A stretch of DNA of 64,000 nt from NCBI RefSeq assembly GCF_900095735.1, contig NZ_FNLO01000015.1:1-64000 (forward strand), read 5' to 3'. Below the pieces are notes generated by a model that worked only from the letters and a program-made list of their open reading frames with translations, had not been told where the DNA came from and made no database searches. Position numbers and translations under genes: made by a program. Positions 57,201 to 64,000 of the stretch are shown piece after piece; the first letter of the stretch is position 1, and every line of letters begins with the position of its first letter. This DNA comes from Chitinasiproducens palmae (lineage in GTDB: Bacteria; Pseudomonadota; Gammaproteobacteria; Burkholderiales; Burkholderiaceae).

Positions 57201-58592
57201 TCAACCAGCGCTGTGCGCCCGCGTCACGGTCCCGATGCGATGAAACACCGCCGCCGACAGCAGCGTGATGACGCCGACACTGACGAAGGCGAGACGGAAC
57301 GCGACCACCGCGCCGACATGCCCGGTGAAGAGATCCACGAGCCCGCCGCCGACCGTGACCCCCAAGCCCATCGCCAGCATCTGCGCCATCGAGAACAGGC
57401 TGTTGCCGCTGCTCGCCTGACGCCGGTCCAGGTCTTTCAGCGTCACGCTGTTCATCGCCGCGAACTGCAGTGAATTCGCCGCGCCGAACACCGCCAGTTG
57501 CAACAGCGCAACCGGCAGCGGCCAACCCGGCGCCAGCGCCGCGAAACCGATGATCGACGCGCCGACCAGCAAGGTGTTCGCAACCAGGAAGCCGGCATAG
57601 CCGAAGCGCCGCACCAGCGGCATCACGCCACGCTTGCTCAACGCCCCGGCGATGGCCACCGGCAGCATCATCAGGCCGGAATGCAGCGGGCTGTAGCCGA
57701 GCTGCAACTGCAACAGCAACGGCAACAGGAACGGCACGGCACTGCTGCCAACGCGTGCGACGAGGTTGCCGATCAAGCCGAGCCGGAAACTCTCCGACTC
57801 GAACAGCGAGAGCGGAAACAGCGGTTGCGCGCGGCGCCGTGCATGAGGCAGGTAGGCGTAGGCCGCGACCAAGCTCAGCGCGAGCAGTCCCAGCGCCCAG
57901 CCGATCCGGTGTCCGCTGCCGGCGGGCGCATCGAGCGCCAGCGAAAACGCCACCATGCAGACCGACAACAGCGCGAAGCCAGCGATATCGAAAGGCGGTG
58001 GTGCTTCCATTGCTCGTTCGACGGGCAGAAAGCGACGTACCGCAAACAGGCCGACCAGGCCGATCGGCAGGTTGATCAGGAAGATCCAGTGCCACGAGGT
58101 GACCTGCACCAGCCAACCGCCCAGCGTCGGGCCGATCAGCGGCCCGATCTGTCCCGAAATCGACACGAACGCCAGCGCCGACAGATACGCTTCGCCGCTG
58201 AACGAGCGCAGCACCGCCAGCCGGCCGATCGGCAACAGCATCGAACCGCCGGCGCCCTGCACGATGCGGGCGATCACCAGCGCGCCCAGCGTCGGCGCGC
58301 TGGCGCAGAACGCCGAGCCGATCGCGAAAATGAGGATCGCCGCGAAATACACGCGTCGCGTCCCGAAACGGTCGGCCAGCCAGCCCGACGACGGGGTCAG
58401 CATCGCCATCGTGAGCGAATACGCGACCACCACCGGCTGCATCGCCAGCGGCCGCTCGCCCAGGCTGTGCGCCATCGCGGGCAGCGCCGTGTTGACGATC
58501 GTGGTGTCGAGCGCCTGCATGAAAAAGCCCGCCGCCACGATCCAGAGCAACGCGCGTTGAGAGGTTTGCTGTTCCATCGAATCCATCGACAT
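57201..58592 (-). CDS. mdtD: MFS multidrug-type transporter (DHA2 family, MdtD-like)
   Basis: 463 residues, about 14 hydrophobic spans, inner membrane. The opening LWIVAAGFFMQALDTTIVNTALP and the LPIGRLAVLRSF and WHWIFLINLPIGLVGL segments match E. coli MdtD (YegB) closely. Real substrates are uncertain, and no mdtABC or regulator is adjacent. Several in-frame ATGs (58592, 58586, 58577) compete and none has a clear ribosome-binding site; 58592 was chosen. It lies 49 bases downstream of the other MFS gene on the same strand. Confidence 0.87.
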   Translation of the reverse strand: MSMDSMEQQTSQRALLWIVAAGFFMQALDTTIVNTALPAMAHSLGERPLAMQPVVVAYSLTMAMLTPSSGWLADRFGTRRVYFAAILIFAIGSAFCASAPTLGALVIARIVQGAGGSMLLPIGRLAVLRSFSGEAYLSALAFVSISGQIGPLIGPTLGGWLVQVTSWHWIFLINLPIGLVGLFAVRRFLPVERAMEAPPPFDIAGFALLSVCMVAFSLALDAPAGSGHRIGWALGLLALSLVAAYAYLPHARRRAQPLFPLSLFESESFRLGLIGNLVARVGSSAVPFLLPLLLQLQLGYSPLHSGLMMLPVAIAGALSKRGVMPLVRRFGYAGFLVANTLLVGASIIGFAALAPGWPLPVALLQLAVFGAANSLQFAAMNSVTLKDLDRRQASSGNSLFSMAQMLAMGLGVTVGGGLVDLFTGHVGAVVAFRLAFVSVGVITLLSAAVFHRIGTVTRAHSAG

Positions 58593-58641
58593 CAAAGGTC
58601 GGCACACCGCGGCGTCAGGCGCCGCGCGACCGCGTTCCCTG

Positions 58642-59919
58642 CTAGGCAATCGCCGGCCGTGGTCGTTGGCTGCCGATGCGCAACACCAGTCCGGCGGTCA
58701 GCACGCACACGACCCCGATCATGATGGTGACGAGTTGATAATTGCCGAGCGACGCGCGCATCGTGCCGGCGAGCACGGCCGCGCTCGCCGCACCGAGCTG
58801 GTGCCCGGCCACCACCCAGCCGAACACGATGGCACCGCGCTCCCGACCGAAAAGGTCGTTGCTGAGGCGTACCGTCGGCGGCACGGTCGCGATCCAGTCC
58901 AGGCCGTAGAACACCGCGAACACCGGCAGGCCGAAGAAGTCGAAGCCGAACGCAAACGGCAGGAAGATCAGCGACAGGCCGCGCAGCCCGTAGTACCACG
59001 ACAGCAGCACGCGGCTGCTGTAGCGATCCGACAACCAGCCCGACAGCGTCGTGCCGACCAGGTCGAACGCGCCCATCGCCGCCAGCAGGCCGGCGCCCTG
59101 CACCGCCGAATAGCCCTGGTCGATGCACATCGAGATGAAGTGGGTGCCGATGAAACCGTTGGTACTCGCGCCGCACACGAAGAAGCTGGCGAACAGCAAC
59201 CAGAATCCGCGCGTCTTCGACGCATCGACGAGCGTCGTGATCGCCAGCCGCGCCGGATTCATCGCGGTACGCGGCGCCTCGTCCGGCGTCGATGCGGTCG
59301 CGCCATAGGTGCGCAGTCCCACCTGTGCCGGCGAATCGCGCAGCAGCCACGCCGCGAACGGCAGCATCGCCAACGTCGCGAGGCCAACCGCCAGCGCCGG
59401 CGCCTGCCAGCCGTAACGCTGTGCGAGCATCGCGAGCAGGGGCAGGAAAACCAGTTGCCCGGTGGCCGAACTGGCCGTCATCAAACCCATCGCCAGACCG
59501 CGCCGGGTGTGGAACCAGCGGTTGACCACCGTGGCGCCCAGGGTCAGCGCGGCCATGCCCGAACCGGTGCCGACCAGTACGCCCCACGACAGTGTCAACT
59601 GCCAGACATTGTGCATCAGCAGGCTGCCCAGCGAGCCGGCACTGAGCAGCGTCAGCGCAGCCAGCACCGTCCGTCGCACGCCGATGGCCTGCATCAGCGC
59701 GGCGGCAAAGGGGCCGACCAGTCCGTACAGCACCAGGTTGATCGAGATCGCCGCCGACGTGTCCGCGCGCGTCCAGCCGAAGCTTTTCTCGAACGGGACC
59801 AGCAGCACGCCGGGCGCCGAGCGCGTGCCGGCTGCCGCCAGCAGGACCAGGAAGGTGACGATCACCATCACCCATGCATAGTGAAAGCGTCGGACGGGTG
59901 CGGGACGGGGAGCGGTCAT
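58642..59919 (-). CDS. MFS transporter (monocarboxylate / oxalate-formate antiporter type)
   Basis: 425 residues, 12 hydrophobic spans. Early FHYAWVMVIVTFLVLLAAAGTRSAPGVLLVPFE and the loop GSGMAALTLGATVVNRWFHTRRGLAMG resemble OFA/monocarboxylate-porter proteins. A small organic acid substrate is inferred. It is likely co-transcribed with the MdtD-like gene. The start at 59919 (MTAPRPAPVRRFHYAW) was chosen on family length; the longer frame is not supported. Confidence 0.83.
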   Translation of the reverse strand: MTAPRPAPVRRFHYAWVMVIVTFLVLLAAAGTRSAPGVLLVPFEKSFGWTRADTSAAISINLVLYGLVGPFAAALMQAIGVRRTVLAALTLLSAGSLGSLLMHNVWQLTLSWGVLVGTGSGMAALTLGATVVNRWFHTRRGLAMGLMTASSATGQLVFLPLLAMLAQRYGWQAPALAVGLATLAMLPFAAWLLRDSPAQVGLRTYGATASTPDEAPRTAMNPARLAITTLVDASKTRGFWLLFASFFVCGASTNGFIGTHFISMCIDQGYSAVQGAGLLAAMGAFDLVGTTLSGWLSDRYSSRVLLSWYYGLRGLSLIFLPFAFGFDFFGLPVFAVFYGLDWIATVPPTVRLSNDLFGRERGAIVFGWVVAGHQLGAASAAVLAGTMRASLGNYQLVTIMIGVVCVLTAGLVLRIGSQRPRPAIA

Positions 59920-60313
59920 GGCGATCGGCGGCGGGACGACCGTCGCGCCGGCCGTCGAAAGCGCGTAGTGTAAAACGGCTGGCGCGGACGCGCCGACCGC
60001 TGCCGCAGTGTGGCGGCGCCGAAACGCATGCGGACGACTGCCGCCAGCCATTTACGACGCGGGCGGGCTCGGCGGCTTGGTGGCCGAACACGCCGCGCCT
60101 GCCAGGCGCTTGCCCCCATGCGTTTGCACCCAGGCACGCGCGCCTGCGGCGCCGCGGTCCGCCGGTGGCGCGGGCCGCGCATCGTCGGGATCGGCTCGGG
60201 CCGCCGCGCGGCCGGCTGCTCGCGGGCAGCCAGTGGATTGCGCTACAATCGCGCCTTCGGAGCACGGTCGCCGGCCGTCCCGCCGCCGTCATCGGCGGAT
60301 ACCGGCAGTCTCA
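59920..60313. other. Gap between MFS gene and tRNA-Ser
   Basis: 394 bases without a credible gene; contains the TACAAT element for the tRNA. Confidence 0.5.
60244..60249 (+). promoter_or_regulatory. Putative -10 box of tRNA-Ser
   Basis: TACAAT, 64 bases before the tRNA; -35 weak. Confidence 0.4.
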
Positions 60314-60401
60314 GGAAGAGTGGCAGAGCGGTTGAATGCACCGGTCTTGAAAACCGGCGATGGGCGACCATCCGTGGGTTCGAATCCCACCTCTTCCGCC
60401 A
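60314..60401 (+). tRNA. tRNA-Ser (anticodon UGA)
   Basis: 88 bases with encoded CCA and the long variable arm of class II tRNAs. Acceptor GGAAGAG/CTCTTCC, anticodon loop CTTGAAA, T loop TTCGAAT. Confidence 0.97.
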
Positions 60402-60496
60402 GTTTGGCGCTCCCGCCGGCAAGCCGGCCTCGGCCGACGCCGCATTAGATCGGTGATTGGCGCCCTTCATATTCGTCTTCGCTGGGGCGACGCATT

Positions 60497-60538
60497 GGGA
60501 TAAGCGGCGCGGGATAAGCGGCGCGGGATAAGCGGCGC
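60497..60538. repeat. Tandem repeat, 14-bp unit x3
   Basis: Three copies of GGGATAAGCGGCGC plus a degenerate fourth (60539-60552), between tRNA-Ser and the ankyrin-like gene. Confidence 0.9.
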
Positions 60539-60575
60539 GGGATACACGGCACAGGTTACACAGAACGACAAGGCA

Positions 60576-61730
60576 TCAGACGCCCGTTTCGAAGCACCCT
60601 TCCGTGCGCGCGTTATAGAAGGGCTTGTCCGGCTCGTGCAAAAGCTCGCTCAAGGCGGCGACGCGTGCGGGTGACAAGCGAGACGAATCGACACCGACCG
60701 CCAGAAGCACCTGCGCAATGTCCTTGCGCTTTGTTCGGATTGCTTCGTCGAGAAAGCTTGGCTCGCCACGAAACGCTGCATTGAAGTCCGCGCCGTTGGC
60801 TTTGAGCATCCTGGCGAAGTCGAGCGACCGGGCGACCTGGACGTTGTCCATGAACGCATAAAGCGCCTCCGTAGCCTTCTGCATCTCGGCATGCTCGATT
60901 GCCACGGGCTGCGCTGTCAGCAACCATTTCCCGACGTGCATCGCGGCACCGCTGGCGGCCGCCACGAGCAGATGATCGCCGCGCTGGCCCGGCCCCCCGC
61001 GCTGCAACGGAATGCCGTTCGATGACAGAAACGTCACGAGGTCGAGCCGGTCCAGCCGGGCGGCGAGCTGCAATGCCTCGCTTCTCGCGTACGCATCGCT
61101 GACCGGCAGCAGGAGGCGCATCATGTCCATGTCGCGTTTGGCCACGGCGACGCTGAGCGGCATGGGATTCGGAATATACGACCCCTCGCAGGTGCGCAGA
61201 TCCGTTTGCGAAGGATACCAATTGCCGACGCTGACCCGGGCGCCTCGGCCGACCAGATACGTCGCCACATGGTGCGAACTCGCCCAAGTCGCGACGAGCA
61301 GATCGTCATGCTGGTTCGAGAGGGCTTGGCAACGCTTGCTGCACGCCTCCCGCGCGCGCAGCAACGCCGGGAGATCGTCCTTGCCGATCGCGTCCTCGAT
61401 GGCGCGGCGCTGAGCATATGCCGATTGTTCCAGGCCGCCTGTCCAAAGCGCACTGACTGCCCAGCCGGCGTAGAAGAGCGCGGGGACCGCCTGGATCAGA
61501 AGCAGCAGCCGGAGCCAGCGGGGGCGAAAGCCTGAACCCCAACAGACTGCATTGAGAAAAAACGAAAGACAGTTTCCGGCGCCAAGCGCCTGCATACCCA
61601 ACGCGGCGCCCAGGCCCGGAAAGAATCCGCCATTGCCCGGGCTCGCGGCAAGCAAGCCGCCCACTATCAGACTGACGGCGAGAATGACGGCCGAAGCAGG
61701 CAAACAAATCGATTGCATCAATGTTTTCAT
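60576..61730 (-). CDS. Membrane protein with ankyrin-like repeats
   Basis: 384 residues. The N-terminal ~110 residues hold three hydrophobic spans (about 10-28, 45-62 and 68-90). The rest is helical with ankyrin-like units, such as PLSVAVAKRDMDMMRLLLP, ALQLAARLDRLDLVTFLSSNGIPL and FLDEAIRTKRKDIAQVLLAVGVD. The repeat part is probably cytoplasmic or periplasmic and binds a partner protein; function unknown. The start at 61730 (MKTLMQSICL) gives a signal-like first span. Standing alone next to a tRNA and a region of arrays, it could be an accessory gene. Confidence 0.72.
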   Translation of the reverse strand: MKTLMQSICLPASAVILAVSLIVGGLLAASPGNGGFFPGLGAALGMQALGAGNCLSFFLNAVCWGSGFRPRWLRLLLLIQAVPALFYAGWAVSALWTGGLEQSAYAQRRAIEDAIGKDDLPALLRAREACSKRCQALSNQHDDLLVATWASSHHVATYLVGRGARVSVGNWYPSQTDLRTCEGSYIPNPMPLSVAVAKRDMDMMRLLLPVSDAYARSEALQLAARLDRLDLVTFLSSNGIPLQRGGPGQRGDHLLVAAASGAAMHVGKWLLTAQPVAIEHAEMQKATEALYAFMDNVQVARSLDFARMLKANGADFNAAFRGEPSFLDEAIRTKRKDIAQVLLAVGVDSSRLSPARVAALSELLHEPDKPFYNARTEGCFETGV

Positions 61731-62043
61731 CGGCGAGCATCTGCATCGGTACGAATGGTCATCAGGATCCCCGTGCTCGCCAGCCACGCGATAGCCGGTC
61801 AACTGACGCATCGATTCTTGGATATCGCTGCCTGCATCGACCCGATTCGGAAAGACAACATCGGCCGGCAATCGACAGCATGCGATTTCGCGCTTGCCTG
61901 CCCCGAGAAGCGCGCTCACCGCGTGAAATGTCATCAGGCGGCCGCACGCCCGATTGTATGCGGCTCACGGTCACCCGTGCCTCGTAAAGCCCCTGCGGCA
62001 ACCGGTTGCCGCTGTCTCGGCTGCGAATGGCCATCGCATGCGT

Positions 62044-62095
62044 CAGTCACGTCCTTCAGTCGCGTGCTTCAGTCGCGTGCTTCAGTCGCGTGCTT
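62044..62095. repeat. Tandem repeat, 13-bp unit x4
   Basis: CAGTCGCGTGCTT three times exactly, preceded by one copy with two changes. Confidence 0.92.
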
Positions 62096-62240
62096 CGGTC
62101 GAACACATTGGCTGCGTGCCCTGGTTGAAGCGTCAAGCCGGCAGTTGCCGCCACGGGCGGCGAGCCACATCGCGCCCATGCTATTCTCAAAAAGCGGCGC
62201 TGCGGACCCGTGGGCGATCCGGTCAGGCCCGCGCTTAAAG

Positions 62241-62278
62241 GCGGCCACGTCACGCCATTGCGGCCACGTCACGCCATT
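62241..62278. repeat. Direct repeat, 19-bp unit x2
   Basis: Two exact adjacent copies of GCGGCCACGTCACGCCATT. Confidence 0.92.
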
Positions 62279-62419
62279 CGAGGGTTGCCATGCCTCGGGC
62301 GGCGGATCGCGACAATCGCCCGGTTCGTCGCGCGCCCGCCGCGCGCATGGTTCGTCCAGCGGCACGCGCCGATATGTTTTCTCCGTACAGCACGGCACCG
62401 CAGGCCACCGGGCCGGCAG

Positions 62420-64000
62420 TTGTCATCGGGAGGCATCATTCGTCACCTATCGCGTTCGCGCCGTGTCCTGAGCCTGCTCGCCGCGACACTGCTGTTTCCA
62501 TTGGCAGGCGTGTTCGTCGGCATCTGGGAGCAACAGCGCGCCACAGCCGACTGGATCGATTTCGAGAATGAGCATCTCAGGCTTGCGCGCCTCGTCGCAC
62601 AGTTGGAGGCCCGGATGCCGCCCGGCGCGCCGCCGGACTTCACCATCCAGTTCCGACGTCGCGGGCAGTTGTATGGCGGTCCGTACGCGATAACACAGGC
62701 GCGTGCCGCACGCGACGAAGCCGCGACGTTGTCGACGCTGATGTCCATCCGGCGCATGCTGCCGCCGGTCGTCAGTTGGGCCGCCGGCCTCGCCGGCGTG
62801 CTGTCGGCAGCGGTGCTGGTGGCGGGCGGCCTGCTCGGCCGCTTCGGCCGCGCTTCTCGTGAGACGCTGGTACGCGGCTTTGCGGCGATGCGGCGCGTGC
62901 TGCCGCCGGTGCTGGCGCTGCGCATCACGCTCGGGACAGTCGCGTTCGTCGCCGCCGTGGCATTCGAAGCCGCGGCGTTGGCACAGCCGGGGCTGGGCAG
63001 CGCCGAAATGAAGATGATCGCGGTCGCGATCGCGGCGGTGCTGGCCAGTCTATGGGTAGCGGGCAAGACACTGCTTCGCCTGAGACATGCACTGGCGGCT
63101 TTCGAGCCGGACCCTTTGCCGATGCTGGGTCGTCCGGTCGGCCCGGCCGAGGCGCCCGGCCTCTGGCGTCTGGTGACCGAACTGGCGACGAAGCTGGACG
63201 CGCTTGCGCCGGAGTCGATCGTCGTCGGCCTGACCGAAGGCTTCTCGGTCAGTGCCGGTCCCAAAATACTGGAGCCGGCCGAGCAGGCGCTGGACGGCCG
63301 TACGCTGTATGTGCCGCTGCCCTACCTCGCCCTGCTGCGGCCGGACGAAATCGCGACGATCATCAGCCACGAACTGGCGCACTTCGCGGGCGGCGACACG
63401 TCCTACAGTCTGCGCTTCCTGCCCATCTACGCGGGCGTCGACCGCTCGTTGAGCGCCGTGGCGGACGGCGCGGCGAGCGGTTCCGCCTTCGGTTTGCTGC
63501 GCCCGGCCATGCGGCTCGGCTCGTTCGTGATGGACCAGTTCCACTACGCGGTGCGCCACTGGAGCCGGGAACGCGAATTCGCGGCGGACGCGCTGAGCGT
63601 GCGGCCCACCTCGCCAGATGCGGCGATGCGAGCGCTGTTGCGCACTGGCGCGGTAACGCCACGCGTGAACGAGACGCTGGACCACGCGATCGAATTTCCG
63701 CATGCGGCGCCGGCCGATCTGGTCACGGCATCGATCGAAACAGCGCTTGCGCGCGGCCTCGACGATCCAGGCGAACATCTGGGCATCGAGCAGGCGCATC
63801 CGACGGACACGCACCCGACGACGCGCGACCGGCTCGCCCGCTTCGGCGGGTCGCTCACGCCGACCTTGCTTGCCGCAGCCGCCGCGCCGCCGGAACCTGA
63901 CGCCCATCAAACCTTGGCGCGGTACTTCGCCGACCCGGCGCGAGTCTGCGAAAACGCGACAGCGGATTTCGTCGGCGTCGTGCGCGAGCATCACCACGTC
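62420..64000 (+). CDS. M48-family membrane metallopeptidase (cut by window edge; start uncertain)
   Basis: The frame is open to the right edge. Hydrophobic spans lie in VLSLLAATLLFPLAGVFVG, then SWAAGLAGVLSAAVLVAGGL and two more near 62915-63060. The zinc motif is IISHELAHFAGGDT (HELAH at 63368-63382), and EREFAADALS supplies the third ligand, as in HtpX/Ste24-type proteases. Such enzymes cut membrane or misfolded proteins. No ATG precedes the first span: GGGAGG at 62428-62433 sits 4 bases before an ATT (62438), while TTG at 62420 and GTG at 62210 are other options. The C-terminal end lies outside the window. Confidence 0.82.
   Translation, partial: MSSGGIIRHLSRSRRVLSLLAATLLFPLAGVFVGIWEQQRATADWIDFENEHLRLARLVAQLEARMPPGAPPDFTIQFRRRGQLYGGPYAITQARAARDEAATLSTLMSIRRMLPPVVSWAAGLAGVLSAAVLVAGGLLGRFGRASRETLVRGFAAMRRVLPPVLALRITLGTVAFVAAVAFEAAALAQPGLGSAEMKMIAVAIAAVLASLWVAGKTLLRLRHALAAFEPDPLPMLGRPVGPAEAPGLWRLVTELATKLDALAPESIVVGLTEGFSVSAGPKILEPAEQALDGRTLYVPLPYLALLRPDEIATIISHELAHFAGGDTSYSLRFLPIYAGVDRSLSAVADGAASGSAFGLLRPAMRLGSFVMDQFHYAVRHWSREREFAADALSVRPTSPDAAMRALLRTGAVTPRVNETLDHAIEFPHAAPADLVTASIETALARGLDDPGEHLGIEQAHPTDTHPTTRDRLARFGGSLTPTLLAAAAAPPEPDAHQTLARYFADPARVCENATADFVGVVREHHHV

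Larger units (their letters stand above)
61731..62419. other. Gap before the M48 peptidase with two arrays
   Basis: About 690 bases, divergent genes on either side. Holds a 13-bp array and a 19-bp repeat pair; no gene recognised. Confidence 0.55.

Overview
The window is a 64 kb stretch of GC-rich chromosome, almost certainly from a member of the Burkholderiales (Betaproteobacteria, probably Burkholderiaceae). Three things point there: the linked block gyrA - serC - pheA - tyrA - aroA - cmk - rpsA - ihfB - lapAB - ugd - hldA - hldD - cysM, the Burkholderia-type OmpA-like protein and general porin, and a circularly permuted (two-piece) tmRNA gene of the betaproteobacterial type. Most of the content is housekeeping. 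No phage, integrase, insertion sequence or CRISPR array was seen.

Layout. 1-3080 (minus): start of etfB, then the methionine importer metQ-metI-metN. 3257-5498: a histone-deacetylase-family amidohydrolase divergent from the lytic transglycosylase mltB. 6823-25921 (minus): cysM, comEA, the heptose genes hldD and hldA, ugd, lapB-lapA, ihfB, rpsA, cmk, aroA, tyrA, pheA, serC, a DUF2059 protein and gyrA. This block joins aromatic amino acid and serine synthesis, translation, and control of lipopolysaccharide synthesis. 26314-29487 (plus): ompA-like gene, ubiG-gph overlapping pair, permuted ssrA. 30086-35663 (minus): small membrane protein, citrate/tricarballylate-type MFS carrier, class I glutamine amidotransferase with a long repeat-rich N-terminus, Kef-type antiporter. 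36192-37668 (plus): dsbB-xdhC. 38064-43918: DUF4136 lipoprotein, then pepN, a MetR-like regulator and fbp. 44010-47865: tRNA-Thr, a 49-residue orphan protein, a secreted chorismate mutase, an 87-residue orphan protein and a porin. 48977-57170: tRNA-Arg, greB, spoT-rpoZ, gmk-yicC, and rph-rdgB-hemW. 57201-64000: two MFS transporters, tRNA-Ser, an ankyrin-like membrane protein, and an M48 peptidase cut by the window edge.

The least ordinary property is the spaces between genes. They hold many unrelated short tandem arrays (unit lengths 5, 7, 9, 10, 12, 13, 14 and 19 bp), at least fifteen in 64 kb. Related arrays inside genes (24 bp in tyrA; 15 and 9 bp in the amidotransferase) are all multiples of three. 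Other points of note are a tmRNA tag that ends LQAA rather than ALAA, a glutamine at the quinolone-contact position 83 of GyrA, a row of four perfect stem-loops between metR and fbp, and two small orphan genes with very strong ribosome-binding sites.

All calls come from reading the sequence and translations by eye. Family names rest on recognised motifs, not on database searches, and start codons were chosen from ribosome-binding sites, overlaps and family length.
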